This document shows, piece by piece, positions 1-5,961 of a stretch of DNA of 26,978 bases (positions are counted from its first letter, which is position 1; each line of letters opens with the position of its first letter). The stretch spans positions 1 through 26,978 of the forward strand of contig CAZLDQ010000063.1 in NCBI GenBank assembly GCA_964558295.1. Direction: 5' to 3'. This stretch comes from JBDKTH01 sp964558295. Lineage in GTDB: Bacteria; Planctomycetota; Planctomycetia; Pirellulales; Thermoguttaceae. The translations under genes were made by a program, and so were the position numbers. A model generated the notes under the pieces. It did not search any database. It was not told where the DNA came from and worked only from the letters and a program-made list of their open reading frames with translations.

Positions 1-62
1 CCCGCTGTAAACTCAAATCGGTCTATCCCAAAATCAAGCTGTGACAAAGCACTAGCAGGCGC

Positions 63-737
63 TCAACGATTCGGGGGCGACGGTATGCCTTCTTCATCAT
101 GGCTTGATCCGTTGGTTACGGTGATCCAGTGATCTGGTTGGCCGGCTTTGTGGGCGTTGACCCAGCGGGCCATGTAGGCGTTTAGACCGGCATGCCATTC
201 CCAGGGGTTCGTGGAAGCCATGCGGTGGCGTTCGTCCTCGGTGAGGGTTTTGCTTTGCGAGGCGTTGGCCTTGGCGTGGGCCATGTACTCGCGCAGTTCT
301 CCCGTGGACCAGGCAAGCGCCAGATAGAGCCAGGCGGGATAGAGACAGATGGCGTATTTGTCGGCAACGCAGAGGCGGGAAAACGGGTGGCCGTGCTTCT
401 TGGCGTAGTGCCGCGAGTGGAAGAGGCAAAACTGGCCCCAAGGACCAATCCAATGGTCTTGGTGGGTCGTGCTTAGTTTGGCGTGGGAATAGTGCAACCG
501 CGGCGGATCGTCCAACAAGTGGCTCGCTAGGCGTGCGCCCAACTCCGGGTGGCGTTCCCCTTCGGGGCCGTCCATGTTGGGCTTTCCCCAGTAGCCCCAA
601 TCGTGGACCAGAATGCAAATCCACAAGGCGGGATGCCACGGGAAACCATACAGACGCCACCAGGCCCACGCGACAAACAGCGGGTGCAAAACAAACTGAT
701 GGACTCCGAAAAGCAGACTCTTGGTTCCGACGGTCAC
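63..737 (-). CDS. HD-motif protein, putative metal-dependent phosphohydrolase-like, function unknown
   Basis: I chose a GTG start at 737 because GGAG lies 9 nt upstream and the sequence becomes protein-like from there; a TTG at 845 would add 36 Pro/Arg-rich residues without a ribosome binding site. The 224-aa product has the spaced metal-ligand pattern of HD-domain proteins: His-Asp at residues 45-46 in VHDWGYWG, His63 in HPELGA, a His cluster at 107-110, and Asp126 in VADKYA. Residues about 12-45 are very hydrophobic and Trp-rich. It is the last gene of the minus-strand run that begins at csrA. I recall similar hypothetical proteins from phages and islands but know no function. HD enzymes usually hydrolyse phosphoesters or nucleotides; that this one does is inference. 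Confidence 0.7.
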   Translation of the reverse strand: MTVGTKSLLFGVHQFVLHPLFVAWAWWRLYGFPWHPALWICILVHDWGYWGKPNMDGPEGERHPELGARLASHLLDDPPRLHYSHAKLSTTHQDHWIGPWGQFCLFHSRHYAKKHGHPFSRLCVADKYAICLYPAWLYLALAWSTGELREYMAHAKANASQSKTLTEDERHRMASTNPWEWHAGLNAYMARWVNAHKAGQPDHWITVTNGSSHDEEGIPSPPNR

Positions 738-834
738 TGCGCACGGCTCCGGGTGTGTGATCGAAAAAAACCGGGGCCTGGGCCAACGTGGCCCGTTCGA
801 TGGAATCGGGCCCCGGGGATACCTTGACGATTGG

Positions 835-906
835 TCAACCGACAATCGGCGTTTTCAGCCACTCGGCGTCGAGCAGTTCGGCTTTCAGTTCGGCGATCGT
901 CGGCAT
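835..906 (-). CDS. Possible 23-aa small ORF
   Basis: An ATG at 906 has GGAG about 8 nt upstream (in CGGAGCTAGCGAC) and reads 23 codons to TGA. The peptide is rich in Ala, Leu, Glu and Lys and could form one amphipathic helix (starts MPTIAELKAELLDAE). It lies between the Cys-rich ORF and the HD-motif gene and could be translated from the same message. Short length means it could be chance; the ribosome binding site and strongly biased third positions are the only support. Confidence 0.35.
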   Translation of the reverse strand: MPTIAELKAELLDAEWLKTPIVG

Positions 907-920
907 GTCGCTAGCTCCGT

Positions 921-950
921 GGTGGATGGTGGATGGTGGATGGTGGATGG
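921..950. repeat. Heptanucleotide tandem repeat (GGTGGAT), about 4.3 copies
   Basis: The 7-bp unit GGTGGAT is repeated perfectly four times plus GG. It sits just downstream of the shifted stop codon of the Cys-rich ORF. A unit of 7 is not a multiple of 3, so copy-number change would alter any reading frame crossing it. Confidence 0.9.
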
Positions 951-1171
951 TTAATCGGCGACGGGGCCTTCCAAATCTCGGACCGTTTCGGAATCCTCGC
1001 CCTCGTAGTCGAGGTGATCCTCTTCGTCGATCTCGTAGGGCCGCTTCGGGGATTCAAGGAAGCCGGGCAACAGTAGCACTGACGGCCAGCGGCTGTGGTC
1101 GCATGCTTGACGCTCTTGCACATCGAGCAAGGCGGGATGCTCAGCGGGACGTTACGGCTTGGCTTTGCCAT
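951..1171 (-). pseudogene. Small Cys-motif protein with acidic tail, probably frameshifted
   Basis: The ATG at 1171 follows a strong AAGGAGG about 8 nt upstream and overlaps the end of csrA by 20 nt, which suggests translational coupling. The first 35 or so codons encode a small Cys-motif segment (CSMC near residue 16, CYCC near residue 33), as in zinc-ribbon peptides. Near 1068-1072, at a run of three C, good codon usage moves to the -1 frame. There it encodes FLESPKRPYEIDEEDHLD and a further acidic stretch, ending at TAA 951-953. The unshifted frame instead becomes Thr/Arg/Ser-rich and runs through the heptamer repeat to a TAG at 911. One missing C would explain this, as a real mutation or a sequencing error. 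No family recognised. Confidence 0.55.
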
Positions 1172-1340
1172 GGTTCTCGCCTCCTTGCGATGGGCTGAGT
1201 TCGTCGCGGAGAATCCGCACAGAACGGGGAGCATTGACGGCCAAGCGAACACGATCGCCCTCAACGTCGACCACTTTGACGTGGATATCGTCGCCGATCG
1301 TGATGCCTTCCCCTGGCTGCCGTGAAAGTGCAAGCGACAT
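1152..1340 (-). CDS. csrA: CsrA/RsmA-family RNA-binding translational regulator
   Basis: The 62-aa product aligns along its length with CsrA, a small dimeric protein that binds GGA motifs in mRNA leaders and blocks or activates translation. It keeps the family core: a start resembling MLVLSR (here MSLALSRQPGE), ITIGDDIHVKVVDVEGDRVRLAV, and NAPRSVRILRDE with the RNA-contacting Arg near position 44-46. The ATG at 1340 has AAAGGGA about 7 nt upstream; longer in-frame starts lack support. The first residues deviate from the consensus (extra Ser-Leu-Ala). A terminator separates it from the recombinase gene upstream, so it probably has its own promoter in 1341-1470. Its position inside a likely mobile element suggests control of island or host genes; target unknown. 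Confidence 0.88.
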   Translation of the reverse strand: MSLALSRQPGEGITIGDDIHVKVVDVEGDRVRLAVNAPRSVRILRDELSPSQGGENHGKAKP

Positions 1341-1473
1341 AGGAAGTCCCTTTCTCAAATAGGAGCCGGCTTGGCTTCCAGCGGCCGGCCCTGGTCCTTT
1401 GATCCGGCGTCCTCGCCGGTCCATCCCCGGCCACTTCATGCGGTCGGGACCATCGTGGGATCATCGTGGAAAC

Positions 1474-1525
1474 AAAAAGGGCCTGGCTCCGCGGGGTATG
1501 CAGTGGGCGGAGCAGAACCAGGCCC
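1474..1525 (-). terminator. Rho-independent terminator downstream of the recombinase gene
   Basis: On the minus strand, GGGCCTGG pairs with CCAGGCCC and an inner GCTCCGC/GCGGAG(C) segment extends the stem past a CAGAA bulge. TTTTTG follows directly. On the plus strand the hairpin lacks a T run. It sits between the recombinase stop and the csrA start. Confidence 0.85.
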
Positions 1526-1596
1526 AAAAGGTCGATAATGAAAGTCGTGGGTGGCGATGAAGTGGAGCACCACGAGACGGCGTGTTTGGCCAACTC

Positions 1597-2478
1597 CTAA
1601 AAGAGGCTTACGCCACCAGGTGGTCCAGGCGTTGCAATCCGTGGGTCGACGTAGTGCGCGACGGTCGTATCGGCGGAAGCATGGCCGGCCAACAGCCTGG
1701 CATACTCGGGACTGATGGTCCAGGCGTGTTTAACAGCCGTACATCGGCCGCGGTGAAAGTAGCCGCTGTGACCACCCGCTGGCACTCCAGCCAACTTGCA
1801 GATTTTGGCGAAGTGTCTTTTGAGCGTTAACAGGTTTGCCTGCCATGGAAGCAGCATCGGCCTGTCCGGGTCCCAGATTGCCTGGATGGCTTCGATGGTA
1901 CGTGGCGACAGCATGAAGAATTGCTCGGCCTTCTGTTTCTGCTTCGATGCACGCACTACCAGAAATCCACGCTGCAGATCGACATCGGCCGTTCTGATCG
2001 ACATCGCGGCGCCGATTCGTAAGGCCGTGTTCAGAATGAGCAGGATGAGCGTCGGCCAGAACTTGGATGCAGGAAGGCCGCAGACGTGGCCGGGTTGCTG
2101 TGATGCGGCCCGCAACAGGGCCTCTACTTGGTCTTTGGTCCAGGCGGTCGGCAACTTCTTCTCCTCGGGAAGCTTCCGCAGACGCTTGAACCACTTTGCT
2201 TGGGTTAGTCTGTGCCTTTTGGCCTCCCGCAACAACGCAAGTAAGTAGGCTCGATATTTGTTGCAGGTGGCCGGAAAGTGGTTCCTCAAAGCGTCGCGAA
2301 GGAAGTTGGCCGCCGTCGGAAGATCGATTTGCGCAATGTCGACGGGCCCCATCACCCCGTCCCACTTGGTCACGAAGGAACGCATGTCGGCAATTGTGGA
2401 CTGCGCTCGCCCCAGAAGCACGACTGGCACATAGGTTCTTTCGAAAAACTCTCCGATGGTGATGGCCGATCGTATCAT
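1597..2478 (-). CDS. Tyrosine recombinase / phage-type integrase
   Basis: The 293-aa protein has an N-terminal SAM-like core-binding domain (about residues 8-95) and a C-terminal catalytic domain (about 110-285). The catalytic set looks complete: Arg154 in TALRIGAA, a beta-hairpin Lys among 179-183, His242-x-x-Arg245 in FHRGRC, His266 in LAGH, and nucleophile Tyr276 in VAHYVDP. Such enzymes integrate and excise mobile DNA or invert segments. GGAG lies 12 nt before the ATG at 2478. A terminator follows the gene at 1474-1525. The nearby tRNA-Glu 3' end is the natural candidate attachment site. An overlapping 287-codon frame across this gene is a shadow. Confidence 0.92.
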   Translation of the reverse strand: MIRSAITIGEFFERTYVPVVLLGRAQSTIADMRSFVTKWDGVMGPVDIAQIDLPTAANFLRDALRNHFPATCNKYRAYLLALLREAKRHRLTQAKWFKRLRKLPEEKKLPTAWTKDQVEALLRAASQQPGHVCGLPASKFWPTLILLILNTALRIGAAMSIRTADVDLQRGFLVVRASKQKQKAEQFFMLSPRTIEAIQAIWDPDRPMLLPWQANLLTLKRHFAKICKLAGVPAGGHSGYFHRGRCTAVKHAWTISPEYARLLAGHASADTTVAHYVDPRIATPGPPGGVSLF

Positions 2479-2502
2479 GCTGCTGGTCTGCTCCGTTGCA
2501 AT

Positions 2503-2521
2503 AGCTATCCTCTAGATAGCT
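2503..2521. repeat. Short inverted repeat upstream of the recombinase gene
   Basis: AGCTATC and GATAGCT form perfect 7-bp arms around a 5-nt centre, about 25 nt upstream of the recombinase start. It could be a recombinase arm site, an operator or a leader hairpin. No function can be assigned from sequence. Confidence 0.6.
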
Positions 2522-2662
2522 TATGTGGGGTAGGCCGCAAACTGAGGCAAGCGAGTACAGATAGACAAAATGGGCCATCGTGGCGTGGCGCATCGTGCAT
2601 GCGTCGTGCTACAGGGGCCAGCACCACCCGTAGTGGATCACAAGCCTTGTGACCTAAGAGGC

Positions 2663-2678
2663 GCTGGTGTCATTTAAC
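2663..2678 (+). repeat. 16-bp inverted repeat, left arm, flanking the XRE gene
   Basis: The sequence GCTGGTGTCATTTAAC is found again, perfectly reverse-complemented, at 3058-3073. The two arms enclose the XRE gene and both operator-like sites. Confidence 0.9.
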
Positions 2679-2688
2679 GCCAGCGATT

Positions 2689-2704
2689 GTAACGCATGCG
2701 TAAC
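2689..2704 (-). promoter_or_regulatory. Operator-like site, copy 1 (tandem GTTAC, 11-bp spacing)
   Basis: On the minus strand, two GTTAC half-sites start 11 bp (one helical turn) apart. The flanks match copy 2: ATTGTAACG and GCGTAAC are shared on the plus strand. It lies between the XRE gene and the recombinase gene, so the XRE protein may also repress the recombinase. Confidence 0.55.
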
Positions 2705-2755
2705 AAGCATCAAGAGGAGCCAAAGGCCTTTCTTGAACCGTCGAAATCAAAGAGC

Positions 2756-2998
2756 TTAGCTTGTCACGTGTTGGCCGTCTGCAACTTGCCGTAGGGTGTC
2801 TGTCGTCACACCAAGAATATCGGCAAGAGAATAAAGCAGATCAGCTTTGGGAATATAGACCCCAGTTTCGATCCTCGCTAGATGAACTCGCGACACTCCA
2901 ACCATGTCAGCAAGTTGTTCCTGGGAAAGGCCCTTGGCCTTGCGCAGGCGTGAAACATTGCACGCCAAGCTACGCTTCAACGGTTCGGCGGATAACAT
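2756..2998 (-). CDS. XRE-family helix-turn-helix transcriptional regulator
   Basis: This 80-aa protein is essentially one Cro/C1-type HTH domain. The region from SRLRKAKGLSQEQLADMVGVS to HLARIETGVYIPKADLLYSLADILGV carries the five-helix signature, with the recognition helix around VSRVHLARIE. GGAGG sits only 1 nt before a possible ATG at 3007 but 10 nt before the ATG at 2998, so I prefer 2998. Two near-identical tandem GTTAC sites lie just upstream of its start and downstream of its stop, which fits autoregulation. By position it is likely the element's repressor, controlling itself and perhaps the recombinase; that role is inference. Confidence 0.88.
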   Translation of the reverse strand: MLSAEPLKRSLACNVSRLRKAKGLSQEQLADMVGVSRVHLARIETGVYIPKADLLYSLADILGVTTDTLRQVADGQHVTS

Positions 2999-3016
2999 CA
3001 GTTCCATGCCTCCATT

Positions 3017-3032
3017 GTAACGTTGGCGTAAC
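3017..3032 (-). promoter_or_regulatory. Operator-like site, copy 2, in front of the XRE gene
   Basis: This is the second tandem GTTAC pair with 11-bp spacing, 10-35 nt upstream of the XRE start codon and its GGAGG. The position would let the XRE protein block its own transcription. The two sites share 16 of 19 positions. Confidence 0.6.
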
Positions 3033-3057
3033 GATTCGAAAAGCAGGCGGGAGGCGT

Positions 3058-3073
3058 GTTAAATGACACCAGC
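3058..3073 (-). repeat. 16-bp inverted repeat, right arm
   Basis: This is the perfect reverse complement of 2663-2678. It overlaps a 12-bp palindrome, CACCAGCTGGTG (3067-3078), and lies about 45 bp from the tRNA 3' end. Confidence 0.9.
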
Positions 3074-3119
3074 TGGTGCTTGCCCACCCTCACGGGCAGG
3101 GCCGCCTCCCCCATAATAG

Positions 3120-3192
3120 CACCCCCTAGGGGAGTCGAACCCCTGTTCTCGGACTGAGAATCCGATGTCCTGGGCCACTAGACGAAGGGGGC
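3120..3192 (-). tRNA. tRNA-Glu (anticodon CTC)
   Basis: The 73-nt cloverleaf resembles E. coli tRNA-Glu closely. Acceptor GCCCCCT pairs with AGGGGGT, with a G1-U72 wobble. The D-arm has GTC..TAGTGGCCCAGGAC, the anticodon stem TCGGA/TCCGA holds loop TTCTCAG (anticodon CTC), and the T-arm is AGGGG-TTCGACT-CCCCT. The discriminator is G and CCA is not encoded. The 3' end faces the putative mobile element. Confidence 0.93.
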
Positions 3193-3257
3193 CCTTTCCA
3201 CAAACGCATGCAGCGTAGCGGCGAAGAATAATTCTTTACCATCCCAGGCGGGAGTTG

Positions 3258-4838
3258 TCAACTGCCCGGATCGAGCCGCTGCTTGTCGAGCCACTCTTGC
3301 CACTCCTGGACGGTCAGCGGCCCTAAGGCCGAACGATTCTGGCGGATGGCGTAGTTGAGCATCTGTCGTAAGAGCGAGTCGCGGAGCTGCGAACGGATCG
3401 GCAGCAACTCGCCGAGGACTTCTGCCGATTGGCGGTACTGCCCTTGCTTGGTGAGGAGCCAACACTGGCCCGCCAGGCCGAACGCACGAAGTTCTTCTTC
3501 GGTGTCGCCCAAAAGGGCAAACTCCTTGAATAGGGCCATCGCCTGCTGGTCGTCATCTTCTTTGAGATAGATCCGGGCCAGATGCTGCTTGGCGCGGTAG
3601 CCCCAGTAGAGTTTATCGGGAAAGTACTCGATCACCGCACGCCAAGCCTCTTCCGTGCCGAGCTGATTCGCGTAGAGCCACTGGGCCCCCACCGTCTCTT
3701 GCTTGGGGATCCGAAGGGAACGGGCATCGGCACTTGTCAACAAGGGGGGATCCCGGGTGATAAACAAACCAAACCCAAAACCCAACACGAACATGCCCAA
3801 CGCGGCCAAGCTCCAATGGGCCCAGGCCGTGCGCTCGGGCGGCGACGCCGAGACGGTTTGCATAATCGTGCTGAGCCGTTGGGTAGCTTCATGGCGGGGG
3901 AAACCGATGGTACTCAGTTCGGCGGCCTCCCAATCGGCCAGTCCTGCCGGCCACTGGTCGCCCAAATGCTCTTGCTGCAACTGGCGGAGGTCGCGAAGCA
4001 ATTCCCGGGCAGATTGGTAACGCTGCTCCGGAACCTTGGCAAGCATCTTGTGGACGATCCGACACAGGGCGGGCGGCAGGTCAGGGCGCCGGTTCTCCAA
4101 CGGTTCGACAGGCTTCTTGAGGTGCTGTACGGCCACGGCCAACGCCGTTTCCCCGACAAAGGGAGGCTCTCCGGCCAACATCGCGTAACAGGTCACGCCG
4201 AAAGAATAGAGATCGCTGCGCGGATCAAGCGGCTTTCCTTCGATCTGTTCGGGACTCATGTACAGCGGCGTGCCAAGGGTCATCCCGACCTGAGTCAGGT
4301 CGACCCCTTCGGCGGCATCGGCCAATCGAGCCAGCCCGAAGTCGGCCACCTTCACTTCCCCAGAACGGGCTAGCATGATGTTTTCCGGCTTGATGTCCCG
4401 GTGGACGATCCCCTGCTCGGCCGCCTTGGCCAATGCCGCAGCCACTTGCCGCATCACCAGCACCCCCGTCCGCAGGTCGGCCGTGCCGTGTCGGGCAAGC
4501 CACTGTCGGAGGTTCATCCCCTGGATATACTCCTGGGCGATGTAATAAACGCCGTCGATGCAGCCCACCTCGTGAATCTGCGCGATGTTGGCGTGCACCA
4601 GCGAGGCCGCCGCCTGGGCTTCGCGCTGAAAACGCTTCACGTACGTAGCATCCGAGGCCAACTGCCTCTTGAGCACCTTGACGGCCACCTGACGGCTGAG
4701 CGAGCACTGCTCGGCCAGATAAACTTCGGCCATAGCCCCGCGCCCCAGCCGCCGCAAGAGCCGAAAATCTCCCAACACCCGACCGGCCAGATCCGGCTCC
4801 GGCGTCTCGCTACGGCGTTCGGACTCCTCGCTGGACAT
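3258..4838 (-). CDS. Membrane-anchored Hanks-type Ser/Thr protein kinase with TPR-like C-terminal region
   Basis: The 526-aa protein phosphorylates Ser/Thr of unknown targets. The kinase domain spans about residues 25-290: glycine loop LGRGAMAEVY (31-40), ATP-binding Lys54, catalytic loop HRDIKPEN (Asp148, Asn153), DFG at 167-169, and APE-like PLYMSPEQ near 191-198. All key catalytic residues are present, so it should be active. A juxtamembrane linker leads to one membrane segment (about 342-361), then about 165 residues outside, including a TPR-like helical stretch (about 397-480). This kinase/TM/TPR plan is common in planctomycetes. It has no clear operon partner: tRNA-Glu is downstream and a repeat-rich gap upstream. 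The ribosome binding site at 4838 is weak. Confidence 0.93.
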   Translation of the reverse strand: MSSEESERRSETPEPDLAGRVLGDFRLLRRLGRGAMAEVYLAEQCSLSRQVAVKVLKRQLASDATYVKRFQREAQAAASLVHANIAQIHEVGCIDGVYYIAQEYIQGMNLRQWLARHGTADLRTGVLVMRQVAAALAKAAEQGIVHRDIKPENIMLARSGEVKVADFGLARLADAAEGVDLTQVGMTLGTPLYMSPEQIEGKPLDPRSDLYSFGVTCYAMLAGEPPFVGETALAVAVQHLKKPVEPLENRRPDLPPALCRIVHKMLAKVPEQRYQSARELLRDLRQLQQEHLGDQWPAGLADWEAAELSTIGFPRHEATQRLSTIMQTVSASPPERTAWAHWSLAALGMFVLGFGFGLFITRDPPLLTSADARSLRIPKQETVGAQWLYANQLGTEEAWRAVIEYFPDKLYWGYRAKQHLARIYLKEDDDQQAMALFKEFALLGDTEEELRAFGLAGQCWLLTKQGQYRQSAEVLGELLPIRSQLRDSLLRQMLNYAIRQNRSALGPLTVQEWQEWLDKQRLDPGS

Positions 4839-5086
4839 GAGATCTTGGCGGGCTTGAGACTGGGGACTACCGACTCAGAATCTAGGAACCGGGAACTGGG
4901 GGAAACGAGCATGGTGGACCAAGGCTGACACCCCTGGAGGCGCCAACATCATCCACCTTCCACCCCTTCATCCTACCACGCCACGGCAGGCAGGCGATAG
5001 TCGACATCATCGGCCGTTTTTCCGAACAGCCGGGCATCGTCCCCCACTCCCGGAGGAATTTCGCGGCGCAACCGCCGCAAATGCCC

Positions 5087-5221
5087 CGTAGCACAAGCGT
5101 CCCGCTTGTGTACCGTAGCACAAACGTCTCGCTTGTGTACCGTAGCACAAGCGTCTCGCTTGTGTACCGTAGCACAAGCGTCCCGCTTGTGTGCCGTAAC
5201 ACAAGCGTCTCGCTTGTGTGC
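5087..5221. repeat. Five tandem 27-bp palindromic units
   Basis: Units start at 5087, 5114, 5141, 5168 and 5195 with an exact 27-bp period. Each has the form CGTAG-CACAAGCG-TCC-CGCTTGTG-TAC, in which 8-bp arms can form a hairpin. The loop alternates between TCC and TCT, and unit 2 has one arm mismatch (CACAAACG). A degenerate tail containing GCCAGGCATCC follows (5227-5237). In one frame the array reads as repeated KRDACAT peptides, which is an artefact of the repeat. A decayed relative lies at 15686-15730. Confidence 0.92.
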
Positions 5222-5464
5222 TGTACGCCAGGCATCCTGCCAATCCCCATTGGCGTGAAAAACCGGAATCCAGCTTTCCTCACCAAGGTTGAATTCCATG
5301 CGAATGCTCCTGCCAAGATGCCCGTGTTACCCACTCGTCCAACGGGCGTCATTTTAGCCAAAAGACGATATGGGCAGAAGTATCCCCAAGAGAGTCTCCG
5401 CCAATTCCGGCGAAGGCCGCTTTCCCAGGGTAGCCGCTACGCGTCAACCCTTGGCTTTGGGACG

Positions 5465-5481
5465 GAATCCCGTTGGGATTC
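5465..5481. repeat. Short palindrome GAATCCC-GTT-GGGATTC
   Basis: Perfect 7-bp arms surround a 3-nt loop. It is embedded in sequence (about 5428-5481) that I recall as a dispersed planctomycete intergenic repeat. There is no T run, so it is not an obvious terminator. Confidence 0.6.
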
Positions 5482-5827
5482 GCTCACTCCGCCATGCGAT
5501 CAATCCTCAGGCTCACGTTGCCCACGAGAGTGGCCAAAAACTTTGCTCGCCTCCGGCCCGTCAATCTGCTAGGCTCCAGGAAGAATCAGAACCTGGGCTG
5601 CCAGACCGAAAGGAGAGCCCCAATGAATTCCCTACGGGAAAAACCGATCAATATCGCGTGCCGCCAGCGGCCGCCGTGCCGCAGGGCGTGTCTCGGGGCG
5701 TCTTCGCCGCTTGGCGTCAGGCTTGCGTCCAAGGTTTCGAACACACCGCGAGGTGAACCACATCCCCCGCGCCCCCCACGAGGAAAATTCCCCCGCCGTT
5801 TCTTCGGTGTTGTTGAGGAAACGCCCG

Positions 5828-5847
5828 GAACGCCACGGAGGGCGTTC
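5828..5847. repeat. Short palindrome GAACGCC-ACGGAG-GGCGTTC
   Basis: Perfect 7-bp arms surround a 6-nt centre. A close relative is at 25868-25890, in front of surE. This points to a dispersed family and not to a gene-specific signal. Confidence 0.65.
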
Positions 5848-5961
5848 GCCGCCGGTTCTGTTCGTTACAAACCATCAGCGTCCGGAGCAATCGGTTGCAA
5901 CCAACAGCGGCCACGAAGTACAATGGCGCGGTCGCTCCCACTGTTCTCCGAGGAACTTGCT

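Larger units (their letters stand above)
1..3119. mobile_element. Right end of a putative integrative element inserted at tRNA-Glu (partial)
   Basis: An intact tyrosine recombinase, a small XRE repressor with its own operator-like sites, a csrA homologue and several small proteins of unclear role lie directly downstream of the 3' end of a tRNA gene. tRNA 3' ends are classic integration sites for elements with tyrosine recombinases. All genes run on the minus strand, away from the tRNA. The other boundary, which should carry a copy of the tRNA 3' end, is not in the window, and I saw no second copy of that sequence within 1-3119. The element could be a prophage, an ICE or a degenerate island; I see no structural phage or conjugation genes here. 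Confidence 0.5.
4839..5961. other. 1.1-kb gene-free region rich in palindromic repeats
   Basis: No reading frame here looks coding; the open frames have Arg/Pro-rich, repeat-derived translations. The stretch holds three different palindromic repeat families (5087-5221, 5465-5481, 5828-5847), listed separately. A frame open from 5473 into the sulfatase gene is not coding before 5962, because the ribosome binding site and signal peptide begin there. Promoters for the divergent kinase and sulfatase genes should lie here, but I see no convincing consensus. Confidence 0.7.

Noticed and set aside
1730..2593. A 287-codon minus-strand frame overlapping the recombinase gene
   Set aside because: It is an out-of-frame shadow; the recombinase frame carries every catalytic motif.
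5087..5221. CRISPR array
   Set aside because: The units are directly contiguous with no variable spacers, and no cas genes are present.
4882..5361. Repeat-derived proteins (runs of KRDACAT or ARRLCYGT) across the 27-bp array
   Set aside because: A 27-bp period keeps all frames open by construction; there is no ribosome binding site or conserved flank.
5473..5961. N-terminal extension of the sulfatase
   Set aside because: The extension is Arg/Pro-rich and repeat-derived; the ribosome binding site and signal peptide both point to 5962.
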